A stretch of 64,000 bases of DNA from Bradyrhizobium zhanjiangense. GTDB lineage: Bacteria; Pseudomonadota; Alphaproteobacteria; Rhizobiales; Xanthobacteraceae. Where the stretch lies: NCBI RefSeq assembly GCF_004114935.1, contig NZ_CP022221.1, positions 9,011,001-9,075,000 on the forward strand, written 5' to 3'. This document shows, piece by piece, positions 15,310 through 24,254 of the stretch (positions are counted from its first letter, which is position 1; each line of letters starts with the position of its first letter). A program made the translations under genes and the position numbers. The notes under the pieces are model-generated. The model was not told where the DNA came from. It ran no database searches and saw only the letters and a list, made by a program, of their open reading frames with translations.

Positions 15310-16860
15310 ATGCCAAAACGAGTGTTGCTTGGTCTCCTCCTGGCTTGCGGCCTCACGGCCCCGGCACTGGCGCAAGAGCCGAAAACGGGGGGTGTGATCA
15401 ATGCCGTGATCCAGCCCGAGCCACCCGGCCTGATGCTCGCGATGGTCCAGAACGGCCCGACCCAGATGGTGTCGGGCAACATCTTCGAGGGGCTGCTGCG
15501 CTACAGCCCCAAGCTCGAACCCCAGCCGCAGCTCGCCGAGAGCTGGAGCGTCAGCGAAGACGCCAAGACCTACACTTTCAAGCTCAGGAAGGGCGTGACC
15601 TGGCATGACGGCAAGCCCTTCACCGCCGCGGACGTGCTGTTCTCGGTCGAGATGCTGAAGCAGACACACGCGCGCGCCCGCAACAACCTCGCCCAGGTTG
15701 ACAAGGTCGAGGCTCCCGACGACTACACGGTGGTGTTCACGCTGAAGCAGCCGTTCGGCCCGTTCCTCGGCATCTTCGAGGTTGGCTCGATGCCGATGGT
15801 GCCGAAGCATCTCTATGAAGGCACCGACTTCAAGACCAATCCCTACAACAACGCGCCTGTGGGCACCGGCCCCTTCATGTTCAAGGAGTGGCAGAAGGGC
15901 TCGTTCATCCGCCTGGTCAAGAATCCGAACTATTACGAGAAGGGCAAACCCTACATCGACGAGATCTACTGGCAGATCATTCCCGACGCCGCCGCCCGCT
16001 CGGTGGCGTATGAGACCGGCAAGGTCGACGTGCTGCCCGGCGGCTCGGTCGAGAATTTCGATGTGCCGCGCCTGTCCAAGCTGAAGGACACTTGCGTCAC
16101 CGGCGCCGGCTGGGAGTTCTTCTCGCCGCTGGCCTGGCTGTGGCTCAACAACCGCCAGGGTCCGCTCGCGGACAAGCGGGTGCGGCAGGCGGTCATGTAT
16201 GCGATCGACCGCGACTTCGCCAAGGATGTGATCTGGAACGGGCTCGGCAAGGTCGCGACCGGCCCGTCCGCCTCGACCATCAAATATTACACCGACGACG
16301 TGAAGAAATATCCGTACGATCCGGCCAAGGCCAAGGCACTGCTGAAGGAAGCCGGCTACAAGGGCGAGAAGATCCGCCTGTTGCCGCTCGCCTATGGCGA
16401 AACCTGGCAGCGCTGGGGTGAAGCGGTGAAGCAGAACCTCCAGGACGTCGGCATCAACATCGAGACGATCGCCACCGACGTTGCCGGCGGTAACCAGAAG
16501 ATCGGCGACTGGGACTACGACATCGCCTTCACCTATCTCTACCAGTACGGCGATCCCGCGCTCGGGGTGGGACGCAATTACGTCTCCAGCGCCATCGCCA
16601 AGGGCCAGGTCTTCAACAATGTCGAAGGCTATTCCAACCCGGAGATCGACAAGCTGTTCGCCGATGGCGCCGTCGCGACCCCTGACACCAAGCGCAAGGA
16701 GATCTACGAGAAGGCGCAGAAGATCCTGGTCGAGGACGTGCCGGTGGCCTGGATGCTCGAGCTGCAATTCCCGACCATCATGCGCTGCAAGGTCAAGAAC
16801 CTGATCACCACGGGGATCGGGGTCAATGACGGCTTCAAGGACGCATGGCTCGACAAATAG
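15310..16860 (+). CDS. ABC transporter substrate-binding protein, peptide type (family 5)
   Basis: A 516-residue periplasmic binding protein of the DppA/OppA family. A signal peptide (LLLGLLLACGLTAPALA-like, cut before QEPKTGG) leads into the family core, for example FKLRKGVTWHDGKPFTAADV and GTGPFMFKEWQKGSFIRLVK. It would bind peptides or similar small molecules and deliver them to the permeases encoded just downstream. It is the first gene of a four-gene operon and is divergent from a TetR regulator. The actual ligand cannot be read from sequence. Confidence 0.92.
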   Translation: MPKRVLLGLLLACGLTAPALAQEPKTGGVINAVIQPEPPGLMLAMVQNGPTQMVSGNIFEGLLRYSPKLEPQPQLAESWSVSEDAKTYTFKLRKGVTWHDGKPFTAADVLFSVEMLKQTHARARNNLAQVDKVEAPDDYTVVFTLKQPFGPFLGIFEVGSMPMVPKHLYEGTDFKTNPYNNAPVGTGPFMFKEWQKGSFIRLVKNPNYYEKGKPYIDEIYWQIIPDAAARSVAYETGKVDVLPGGSVENFDVPRLSKLKDTCVTGAGWEFFSPLAWLWLNNRQGPLADKRVRQAVMYAIDRDFAKDVIWNGLGKVATGPSASTIKYYTDDVKKYPYDPAKAKALLKEAGYKGEKIRLLPLAYGETWQRWGEAVKQNLQDVGINIETIATDVAGGNQKIGDWDYDIAFTYLYQYGDPALGVGRNYVSSAIAKGQVFNNVEGYSNPEIDKLFADGAVATPDTKRKEIYEKAQKILVEDVPVAWMLELQFPTIMRCKVKNLITTGIGVNDGFKDAWLDK

Positions 16861-16933
16861 TTACAATTCGCGTCTGATCTTCCTGCCATGGCTCTCGCCA
16901 CATGACCTCCGATCGAGCCGCAAACTCGCTGAA

Positions 16934-17056
16934 CCTCCCCCGCTTGCGGGGGAGGTCGACGCGCTCGCAGAGCGCGGCGGGAGAGGGCTTTCTCCTCTTG
17001 GCGTCCTCTCTGCGGAAATATCCTCTCCCCTGCCCTCTCCCGCAAGCGGGAGAGGG
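16934..17056. repeat. Palindromic repeat, family A, inside an operon
   Basis: The ends read cctcccccgcttgcggggg and ctctcccgcaagcgggagag. It sits between the binding-protein and first permease genes. A hairpin here could lower expression of the downstream genes relative to the binding protein, as REP elements do in enteric bacteria. Its right end, gagagggagcgcacc, also lies directly before an in-frame GTG at 17065. Confidence 0.85.
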
Positions 17057-17106
17057 AGCGCACCGTGATTCTGGCTGCGTTCAACCTGATCCGATCGCCT
17101 TCTAAG

Positions 17107-18078
17107 ATGCTCTCCTTCGTCGCTCAGCGTATCCTGAAGGGCGTGATCGTCCTGCTCGCGATCGTTGTCCTCAATTTCTTCCTGATCCGGCTTGCGCCTG
17201 GCGACCCCGCGGTCGTGATGGCGGGCGAAGCCGGGGCCAGTGACCAGGTCTTCGTCAAGCAGCTCCGGGAAAAGTTCGGCCTCGACAAGCCGCTGCCCGA
17301 GCAGCTCTTCATCTACGTCAAGGGCGTCGTGACACTCGACCTCGGCTTCTCCTTCCGCCAGCAGGCGCCGGTCGCAAAGCTGATTGGCGAACGACTGCCG
17401 GCGACACTGCTGCTGACACTGACGGCATTTGCGATCTCGCTCATGCTCGGCATTCTCTTCGGCACCTTCGCCGCGCGCTTTGCCGGAACCTTCCTCGACA
17501 CGGCCATCACGGTGTTCGCGCTGATCTTCTACGCCATGCCGATCTTCTGGGTGGCGCTGATGGGGATCCTGCTGTTCTCGGTCACCATGGATTGGCTGCC
17601 GAGCTTCGGCTACGAGACGGTCGGCGCCAATCTCACCGGCCTTGCCCACGCCGTCGACGTCGCAACACACCTGATCATGCCGGCGATGACGCTCGGGCTG
17701 TTCTTCATGGCGACCTACACCCGCATGACGCGCGCCTCGATGCTCGAGGTGAAGCGGCTCGACTTCGTCAAGACTGCGCGTGCCAAGGGCCTGTCCGATG
17801 CCGTGATCCAGCGCCGCCACGTGCTGCGCAATGCGCTGCTCCCCGTCGTGACGCTCGCCGGCGTGCATTCCGGCACGCTGATCGGCGGCGCCGTCATCAC
17901 CGAGACCGTGTTCGCCTGGCCTGGCATCGGTCGGCTGATGTACGACGCGCTGCTCCAGCGCGACTACAACCTGCTGCTCGGCGTCTTCGTGATCTGCTCC
18001 GCCATGGTGCTGATCTTCAACCTCATTACCGACCTGGTCTACCGCATGGTCGATCCGCGCATCGAATTCGCCTCATGA
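17107..18078 (+). CDS. ABC transporter permease, DppB type
   Basis: An inner-membrane permease of about 323 residues with six predicted segments. The N-terminal QRILKGVIVLLAIVVLNFFL segment followed by RLAPGDPA is typical of DppB/OppB. The EAA loop that contacts the ATPase reads KTARAKGLSDAVIQRRHVLRN. The ATG at 17107 gives the usual N-terminus; an in-frame GTG at 17065 has a better ribosome site, but that site is provided by the repeat. The stop overlaps the ATG of the next permease by four bases. Confidence 0.9.
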   Translation: MLSFVAQRILKGVIVLLAIVVLNFFLIRLAPGDPAVVMAGEAGASDQVFVKQLREKFGLDKPLPEQLFIYVKGVVTLDLGFSFRQQAPVAKLIGERLPATLLLTLTAFAISLMLGILFGTFAARFAGTFLDTAITVFALIFYAMPIFWVALMGILLFSVTMDWLPSFGYETVGANLTGLAHAVDVATHLIMPAMTLGLFFMATYTRMTRASMLEVKRLDFVKTARAKGLSDAVIQRRHVLRNALLPVVTLAGVHSGTLIGGAVITETVFAWPGIGRLMYDALLQRDYNLLLGVFVICSAMVLIFNLITDLVYRMVDPRIEFAS

Positions 18079-18914
18079 AACAGTTCTGGAAATCGATGCT
18101 GAAGAGCCCGAGCGGCGTCATCGGGCTCGTCATCCTGCTGCTTGCGATCTCGGTCGCGGTGTTTGGACCGATGCTATTCCCGAACTCGCCCTGGCGCATG
18201 GTGCAGCGGCCGTTCCTGCCGCCCTTCACGCTGTCGACCGTGCCGCTCGGCACCGACGCGCTCGGCCGCGACGTGTTCGCCGGCATGATCTTTGGCGCAC
18301 GCGTCTCGCTGCTTGTGGGCCTGGTCTCCACGCTGGTCGCGCTGCTCGTCGGCGTGCCGATCGGCGCCATGGCCGGCTATTTCGGCGGCAAGGTCGACGA
18401 CGCCCTGATGCGCTTCACCGAATTTTTTCAGACCATTCCGAGCTTCGCGCTCGCGATCGTGCTGGTCGCGATCCTGCAGCCCTCGATCTATTCGATCGTG
18501 GCATCGATCGCGGTGGTGAGCTGGCCGCCGGTCGCCCGCCTCGTGCGCGGCGAGGTGCTGTCGCTGCGCACGCGCGAATATGTCCAGGCCGCGGTGGTCA
18601 CGGGACAGAGCAACACCTGGATCATCCTGCGCGAGATCCTGCCGAACGCGCTGTCGCCGGTGATCGTGCTGGCTTCGCTGATGGTGGCGACCGCGATCCT
18701 GCTGGAATCCTCGCTGTCATTCCTTGGCCTTGGCGATCCCAATCTGATCTCCTGGGGCTACATGGTCGGCGCCGGCCGCACCGTGATCCGCCAAGCCTGG
18801 TGGATCACCGTGTTTCCCGGCGTCGCCATCCTGATCTCGGTGCTCGGCCTCAATTTGATCGGCGAAGGCCTCAACGACGCGCTCAATCCACGCCTGTCGC
18901 GGGAGGGACGCTGA
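18075..18914 (+). CDS. ABC transporter permease, DppC type
   Basis: A 279-residue inner-membrane permease, the partner of the DppB-type protein. The start overlaps the previous stop as ATGA. The N-terminal segment SGVIGLVILLLAISVAVFGP, then PLGTDALGRDVFAGMIFGAR and LLVGLVSTLVALLVGVPIG, are typical of DppC/OppC, and the EAA loop reads AAVVTGQSNTWIILREILPN. The open frame extends far upstream to 17592, but that part lies over the previous gene and is not used. It would form the heteromeric channel of the importer. Confidence 0.92.
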   Translation: MKQFWKSMLKSPSGVIGLVILLLAISVAVFGPMLFPNSPWRMVQRPFLPPFTLSTVPLGTDALGRDVFAGMIFGARVSLLVGLVSTLVALLVGVPIGAMAGYFGGKVDDALMRFTEFFQTIPSFALAIVLVAILQPSIYSIVASIAVVSWPPVARLVRGEVLSLRTREYVQAAVVTGQSNTWIILREILPNALSPVIVLASLMVATAILLESSLSFLGLGDPNLISWGYMVGAGRTVIRQAWWITVFPGVAILISVLGLNLIGEGLNDALNPRLSREGR

Positions 18915-18916
18915 CG

Positions 18917-20536
18917 ATGACCGCACCGCCCGCCGTCTCCATCAAGAACCTGAGGATCGCGCTGCCCAAGGGCGCCGAGCGTCCGTTCGCCGTCGATGGC
19001 GTGTCGCTCGATTTGCAGCCCGGCAAGATCGTCTGCGTCGTCGGCGAATCCGGCTCCGGCAAGTCGATGTGCGCGCATGCGCTGATGGGCCTGTTGCCGG
19101 ACACGGTGTCGATCGCCTCCGGCGAAATCCAGTTCGAAGGCCGCGACCTGCTCAGGCTGGACGACGACGGCTGGCGCGATCTGCGCGGCCGCAGGCTCGC
19201 GATGATCTTCCAGGAGCCGATGACCGCGCTCAATCCGTTGATGCGGATCGGCGACCAGATGGCCGAGATGTTCGAGGCGCACGGCCTGCTCACACCCAAG
19301 GAACGGCGCGCGAGAGCGCTCGCATTGGCGCGCGAGGTCGGCTTGCCCGACCCCGAACGCATCGTGCGCGCCTATCCGCACCAGCTCTCCGGCGGCCAGC
19401 GCCAGCGCGCCATGATCGCGATGGCGCTCGCGCTCGAGCCCGCCGTGCTGGTCGCGGACGAGCCGACCACCGCGCTCGACGTCACCACGCAGGCGCAGAT
19501 CCTGAAACTGATCCGCAACCTCCAGCGCAATCGCAACATGGCGGTGATGTTCATCACCCATGATTTCGGCGTGGTCGCCGACATCGCCGACCAGGTCGTC
19601 GTGCTCAGGCACGGCAAGGTCGTCGAGGAAGGCCCCGCCGCTGCCGTCTTCAGCGAGCCGCAGCATGACTACACCAAGGCGCTGCTCGCCGCCGTGCCAT
19701 CGATGGACCCGCCGGTGCGCGCACCTCTCGACGATCAGGCCCGGGCTGTTGAGGTGATCGGGCTGGACAAGACTTATGTCACCTCGGGCGGCTGGTTTCG
19801 CCAGGACCGCCGCGTCGATGCCGCGCGCGAGGTCAATTTCAACATCCTCAAGGGCGAGACGCTCGGTCTCGTCGGCGAATCCGGCTCCGGCAAATCGTCT
19901 GTCGCGCGGCTCGTGATGCGGCTGATCGAGGCCGACCGCGGCACGGTGCGAATCGGCGAGACCGACCTCACGTCTCTGACGGGCAAGACGCTGCGCGCCG
20001 AGCGCCATCGCATCCAGATGATCTTTCAGGACCCGTTCGCCTCGCTCAATCCGCGCCGCAAGATCGGCCACATCATTGCCGACGGCCCGATCGCGGCCGG
20101 CACTGATCCGAAGGTCGCATTCGACCGGGCCCGCGATCTCCTGAAGATGGTGGGCCTCGACGCCGGCGCGATCGAGCGCTACCCGCATGAATTCTCCGGC
20201 GGCCAGCGCCAGCGCATCGGCATTGCGCGCGCGCTCGCACTCGAGCCCGAGATCATCGTCGCCGACGAAGCCGTCTCCGCGCTCGACGTCTCCGTGCAGG
20301 CGCAGGTGCTGAAGCTGCTCGAAGACCTCAAGGCGCGCCTCGGCCTCTCGATGCTGTTCATCACTCACGATCTGCGCGTCGCCGCCCAGATCTGCGACCG
20401 CATCGCCGTGATGCAGCGCGGCGCCATCGTCGAGCTCAAGCCAACCGCGCAGCTGTTCGCCGCGCCCGAGCACGCCTATGCGCGTGAACTGCTGGCGGCG
20501 GTGCCGGGGCGGAAGGAGCGCGCGCCGGCAGCGTGA
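18917..20536 (+). CDS. Double ABC ATPase for peptide import (DppD-DppF fusion type)
   Basis: A 539-residue ATPase with two complete nucleotide-binding domains. The first has Walker A GESGSGKSMCAH near residue 40, signature LSGGQRQRAMIAMAL and Walker B VLVADEPTTALD. The second has GESGSGKSSVARL near residue 315, FSGGQRQRIGIARAL and IIVADEAVSALD. This fusion replaces separate DppD and DppF subunits. It begins two bases after the DppC-type stop. With the upstream genes it makes a complete importer. Both ATP sites appear intact. Confidence 0.93.
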   Translation: MTAPPAVSIKNLRIALPKGAERPFAVDGVSLDLQPGKIVCVVGESGSGKSMCAHALMGLLPDTVSIASGEIQFEGRDLLRLDDDGWRDLRGRRLAMIFQEPMTALNPLMRIGDQMAEMFEAHGLLTPKERRARALALAREVGLPDPERIVRAYPHQLSGGQRQRAMIAMALALEPAVLVADEPTTALDVTTQAQILKLIRNLQRNRNMAVMFITHDFGVVADIADQVVVLRHGKVVEEGPAAAVFSEPQHDYTKALLAAVPSMDPPVRAPLDDQARAVEVIGLDKTYVTSGGWFRQDRRVDAAREVNFNILKGETLGLVGESGSGKSSVARLVMRLIEADRGTVRIGETDLTSLTGKTLRAERHRIQMIFQDPFASLNPRRKIGHIIADGPIAAGTDPKVAFDRARDLLKMVGLDAGAIERYPHEFSGGQRQRIGIARALALEPEIIVADEAVSALDVSVQAQVLKLLEDLKARLGLSMLFITHDLRVAAQICDRIAVMQRGAIVELKPTAQLFAAPEHAYARELLAAVPGRKERAPAA

Positions 20537-20894
20537 GCGGCGGTCGCCCAGTTCTTCGAACTACAAGATTGTTCCAAAAAACTTGCACGCGACACGGGCG
20601 AAACATATTCGCTCGATCAGCATTTGCTTTGCGAGACTGCCTTGCCGGTGACGGCAAGAGTAAGCTGTCACCGGCATTCGCTCGCGCGCTAGTTGCAGCC
20701 GCGCGATAGGAAGCGGTGAACAGCCCAAGAACCTGGCAAAGAACACCCGACGTTGGGACGCCGGCGCGGTCACGAGCTTTTTATTCCGTCGTGAACGGGC
20801 ACGCCATTTCAAAGTCGAGGGCGACGTCATAGATGCCGATTGGATGATCGTCATCATCTCATGGCCTACTTGCCCACTGATATTCGGAGCCAAC
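20537..20894. other. Intergenic region with an inverted repeat
   Basis: No convincing gene in 358 bases. The clearest structure is GCCGGTGAC at 20644-20652 paired with GTCACCGGC at 20666-20674 (nine-base stem, 13-base loop) without a T-run. A small AGTTC/GAACT palindrome lies at 20550-20562. The base composition is lower in GC than the neighbours. Confidence 0.5.
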
Positions 20895-21065
20895 ATGGGC
20901 GAAGTTATTCGATTTGTCTCGAGATCTGAGCGCGAGCGCATGCGCCTCATTCAGGAGGCACGCGCAATCTACGACAGCATCTTCCCGCCATCCGATCCGG
21001 CCAGCGACGGGCAGGATGGAGACAACGGCCGCACGATCGGCGGCGATAGGAGTAAGCTCTCGTGA
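20895..21065 (+). CDS. Small hypothetical protein, 56 aa
   Basis: The ATG at 20895 has GGAG five bases before it. The product has a distinctive charged helix, ERERMRLIQEARAIYDSIFP, followed by an acidic, disordered tail. I have a sense that similar short proteins recur in Bradyrhizobium genomes, but no function is known. The stop overlaps the GTG start of the next small gene, implying translational coupling. Confidence 0.6.
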   Translation: MGEVIRFVSRSERERMRLIQEARAIYDSIFPPSDPASDGQDGDNGRTIGGDRSKLS

Positions 21066-21271
21066 TCAAGATCATCGCCGTGCTTTGCAGCCTCGCCACT
21101 CCGAGCAATTGTCACGAGCAGATCGTGACCACTTCCGATTTTGCTGAGGTCTCGGTGCAGTCCTGCCTGATGGGCGCGCCGCAGCTCGCCGACTGGATGA
21201 ATCAGCATCCGGCTGAGCGCCTGGCGGCATGGCGTTGCGTGATCGGGAAGCAGGGCGGCAGGGGAATCTAG
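21062..21271 (+). CDS. Small hypothetical protein, 69 aa
   Basis: It starts with GTG overlapping the previous stop (GTGA). The product begins with a short hydrophobic stretch, IKIIAVLCSLA, and has four cysteines (positions 9, 17, 35 and 59), for example TPSNCHEQIVTTSDFAE and VQSCLMGAPQLADWM. The spacing suggests disulfides if exported, but the signal is weak. Function unknown; it looks like a genus-level conserved small protein by its regular codon use. Confidence 0.6.
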   Translation: MIKIIAVLCSLATPSNCHEQIVTTSDFAEVSVQSCLMGAPQLADWMNQHPAERLAAWRCVIGKQGGRGI

Positions 21272-21395
21272 CGAGGAAGATTATCGTCCTTTGCGATTTG
21301 AACGATCACTCGGGACGGCTCGATCAAATCACACAGTGACGACAATCCATCGCCGGGCTAACCTCGTCGCCGTTTGGCCATGAGGGGGAAGTCGG

Positions 21396-22334
21396 ATGGA
21401 GGTCGCCAGCCTCGTTCTTCCCGTATTCGCAATCATCGTCACCGGCTGGCTCGCCGGCGAGCTCGGCTATCTCTCCCGCTCGCTTGCCGATGCCCTGGTG
21501 CACTTTGCCTACAACGTGGCGATGCCGGCGCTGCTGATCGTCACGATCGCGCAGGAGCCCGCGCGCAATCTGCTGGAATGGCGGTTCCTGCTCGCATTCG
21601 GCGGCGGCTCGCTGATCTGCTTCGCGCTGGTGTTCCTGGCGGTTCGCGCGGGTGGCAAACACGATCTGGCCAGCAGTACCATCCATGGGATGGCGGCGGC
21701 GATGACCAACACCGGGTTCGTCGCGCTGCCGATCCTGCACGCAATTTACGGCCAGCCCGCCGTCCTGCCCGCCGCGGTGGCGACAGTGTTCGTGGCCGCC
21801 GTGATGTTTCCGATCACGGTCATCCTGCTGGAAGGACGCGACCCGCACAGGTCCGCGCATCCCACGGGACTGGCAAAGCAGATCCTGCCCAATCCGATGG
21901 TGCTGTCGACGCTCATCGGGCTGATGTGGGCGATCACGGGCTTGCCGATTCCGGCGCCGGTCGCGACCTATCTGAACATGATCGCTGCCGCGCTCACGCC
22001 CTGCGCGCTGTTTGCCATCGGACTTGGTTTGTCCGTCGAGGGCCTGCGATCCAACCTGAAGGCATCGTTTGCGCTCGCTGCAGTGAAGCTGGTGGTGATG
22101 CCTCTGATCGTCTACGGGCTCTGTGTGCTCTTGGGCCTCGATCCTCTCTACACGGTCGCGGCGATCGTCTGCGCGGCCGTGCCGACGGCGAAAACCGTGT
22201 ACGTCCTCGCGCACGAGCACAAGGTCGAGGAGAAGCTGGTTGCGGCCACGGTGTCGATCACGACGATGCTGTCGGTCGCAACGTTGCTGGTCGCGCTCTA
22301 TCTGCTCTCCGGCCTCGCGACCGGCAAACGCTGA
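21396..22334 (+). CDS. AEC-family transporter (auxin efflux carrier type)
   Basis: A 312-residue membrane protein with about ten hydrophobic segments, the length of bacterial AEC-family carriers. The first segment, VASLVLPVFAIIVTGWLAGE, and the central AAMTNTGFVALPIL stretch, which holds the conserved Asn-Thr-Gly of the crossover region, are typical. Bacterial members include malate and other dicarboxylate permeases; the substrate here is unknown. It is alone on the plus strand, preceded by a gap of about 120 bases from the small genes. Confidence 0.88.
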   Translation: MEVASLVLPVFAIIVTGWLAGELGYLSRSLADALVHFAYNVAMPALLIVTIAQEPARNLLEWRFLLAFGGGSLICFALVFLAVRAGGKHDLASSTIHGMAAAMTNTGFVALPILHAIYGQPAVLPAAVATVFVAAVMFPITVILLEGRDPHRSAHPTGLAKQILPNPMVLSTLIGLMWAITGLPIPAPVATYLNMIAAALTPCALFAIGLGLSVEGLRSNLKASFALAAVKLVVMPLIVYGLCVLLGLDPLYTVAAIVCAAVPTAKTVYVLAHEHKVEEKLVAATVSITTMLSVATLLVALYLLSGLATGKR

Positions 22335-22345
22335 TCGGCATCGGT

Positions 22346-22630
22346 CTATCTGGTGGTGTTGCTCCACGTCGGCACCGAATTGGTCACGCCGACCGACGGC
22401 CAATTGTACGATCCGATCGACGGCGCCGTGACGGTGCCGACCGTCTGTCCGGATGACCCATAGGACGCCCTCGGCTGCGCTGCCGGCGCTCCGGCACCGC
22501 CATAGGTCGGCGCCACCACACCGGTGCTGTAATGCCGGCTCGATCGGACCTTCTTTGCTTCAGCCGCGAAAGGCGCGGCAAGCAGTCCGGTCGTGACGAG
22601 CGCGGCTATGGCGAATTTGATGCTTGTCAT
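22346..22630 (-). CDS. Small secreted hypothetical protein
   Basis: A 94-residue protein with a signal peptide (FAIAALVTTGLLAAPFAAEA) and a low-complexity mature part rich in Ser, Gly, Ala, Thr and Pro (APTYGGAGAPAAQPRAS). AAGGAA is six bases before the ATG at 22630; the in-frame ATG at 22681 is less likely. It is probably periplasmic or a surface protein. No family is recognised. It is convergent with the AEC transporter, with only eleven bases between the stops. Confidence 0.62.
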   Translation of the reverse strand: MTSIKFAIAALVTTGLLAAPFAAEAKKVRSSRHYSTGVVAPTYGGAGAPAAQPRASYGSSGQTVGTVTAPSIGSYNWPSVGVTNSVPTWSNTTR

Positions 22631-22819
22631 GACTGTTCCTTTCGCCCCGTACGCGCCCCGGTATGCCAACTGTTCATTCATCGGAAAATTTCCATAGGTT
22701 CTCCGTTCATAACTCCGTGCGCACTTGAAGGTGCCGCAGCGCGTGCGCCCGCCGCCTTCGGATGGACCCGAATCAGCGTTAGTTCATTGCTTTCATTGAC
22801 TTCCCTGGACGCAAGCAGC

Positions 22820-23140
22820 ATGACCGGCGCCGAACTGAAGCAACTCCGCAACGACCTCTCCGACGCGCTCGAGCGCAAGCTCACCGCGGCCGACATGGCC
22901 AGGCTGTGCGGATTGCCGGAGAAGGGCGGCGCCGACACCATCCGGCGCTGGGAAGTCAGCGGTCCGACACCATCGGCGACCAAGGTGCTGCGCGTGCTCG
23001 CGATGGCGAGCGAGCGCTATCCGATCCTTGAGAAGTTCGACATCTTCGATCGTCACGACGTGCGCGAGGAAGACCGGCCGGCAAAGCGCGCAGCCTTCCG
23101 CGCGCAGATGCGCGACGAGGCGCTGCGGCGTCTTGGTTAA
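22820..23140 (+). CDS. Small helix-turn-helix-like hypothetical protein
   Basis: A 106-residue protein. Residues 1-62 look like an XRE-type or related DNA-binding helix bundle: LKQLRNDLSDALERKLTAAD, then MARLCGLPEKGGADTIRRWE, where the second half would be the recognition helix. The C-terminus is charged (REEDRPAKRAAFRAQMRD). The in-frame open frame begins at 22532 but that part is not protein-like. The ribosome site is weak. It could be an orphan regulator; targets unknown. Confidence 0.6.
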   Translation: MTGAELKQLRNDLSDALERKLTAADMARLCGLPEKGGADTIRRWEVSGPTPSATKVLRVLAMASERYPILEKFDIFDRHDVREEDRPAKRAAFRAQMRDEALRRLG

Positions 23141-23365
23141 CAAGAGGCGCGCGCAAGTTACCTGCGAGGCGCGAAGTTAAGCCTTCCTTCAGCATTTCTT
23201 AAGCCGGCATTAAGTACGAAAATCATTTGCAGCCCAATAAGTTAGGTTGGGCGCCGCTGTGCCACGCATGTGACAGCATTTTCGTCAAAAGCAAGCTATC
23301 TGCAAAACCAACGACGGCGCGGAATGCGCGCCTGCCGGGGACCTTACGTGTTGGAGTTCAAGACG

Positions 23366-24091
23366 ATGAAGAAGATTTTGTTTGCGACCGTTGCGCTGCT
23401 CGTGATGGGCATGGCCGCGCCGGCCGTCGGTGCCGATCTCGGCAATCGCAACTATTACAAGGCGCCCGCGCCTGCCTATGTCGCGCCGATCTACAACTGG
23501 ACCGGCTTCTACATCGGTGGCCATGTCGGCGGCGCGTTCTCCAGCGACAACAATTTCAACGGCCTCTCCACCGGCAACAATGGCAACGGCCGTTTCCTCG
23601 GCGGCGTGCAGGTCGGTGCGGACTGGCAGCTCAACCCGAACTTCGTGGTCGGCGTCGAGGGCCAGTATTCCTGGCTTTCCGGCAGCGTCGGCGCGGTATT
23701 CCCGGGCGGCATCGCCTACACCAACGACCAGCGCGGGCTCGGCTCGATCACCGGCCGTGTCGGCTATACCTGGGGTCCGGGCCTCCTCTACGTGAAGGGC
23801 GGCTATGCCTATTCGGACAACAACGAGAAGGTGACGGTCGGCGGCGTGCCGACCGGCTTCGTCATCGATGGCGATCACCGCAACGGCTATACCGTCGGCG
23901 CCGGCCTCGAATACATGTTCGCACCGAACTGGTCGGCCAAGGCCGAGTACCAGTACTACAACTTCGGCGACGCGCACTTCACCGCTGGCCCGCTGGTCGG
24001 CACCGGCAACTTCACCACCGACGATCACACCTTCAAGGCGGGCGTCAACTATCGCTTCAACTGGGCCAGCCCGGCCGTCGCGCGCTACTAA
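23366..24091 (+). CDS. Outer-membrane beta-barrel protein, RopB/Omp25 family
   Basis: A 241-residue outer-membrane protein. The signal peptide ([22 protein letters not shown]) is followed by [18 protein letters not shown] and [16 protein letters not shown], the hallmark start of rhizobial RopB/Omp25 and Omp31 proteins. Alternating strands end with [13 protein letters not shown] and a terminal Tyr after a short extension (ASPAVARY). It is monocistronic with a strong terminator just downstream. These proteins are abundant and affect envelope integrity; the exact role is not known here. Confidence 0.92.
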   Translation: MKKILFATVALLVMGMAAPAVGADLGNRNYYKAPAPAYVAPIYNWTGFYIGGHVGGAFSSDNNFNGLSTGNNGNGRFLGGVQVGADWQLNPNFVVGVEGQYSWLSGSVGAVFPGGIAYTNDQRGLGSITGRVGYTWGPGLLYVKGGYAYSDNNEKVTVGGVPTGFVIDGDHRNGYTVGAGLEYMFAPNWSAKAEYQYYNFGDAHFTAGPLVGTGNFTTDDHTFKAGVNYRFNWASPAVARY

Positions 24092-24116
24092 GCGGTTAGC
24101 AAAACCTTATCATCAC

Positions 24117-24150
24117 GAAGGGCCGGCGATGTTGCCGGCCCTTCTTTTTT
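24117..24150 (+). terminator. Rho-independent terminator of the RopB-like gene
   Basis: GAAGGGCCGGC at 24117-24127 pairs with GCCGGCCCTTC at 24134-24144 around a six-base loop, and six T follow. This is a textbook intrinsic terminator 26 bases after the stop codon. Confidence 0.93.
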
Positions 24151-24254
24151 CGCTCTGCGGAACGCACGCAACCGATTGCACAAATTGCGATTTTTTAACC
24201 GGCGTGCCCGATACTCCCGGCCACAAAACAGAAGCAAGGCGTGGGGGAATTTCG

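Noticed and set aside
20561..20950. 129-codon minus-strand frame in the gap after the ABC operon
   Set aside because: It spans the inverted repeat and overlaps the small gene at 20895 with no ribosome site or recognisable domain.
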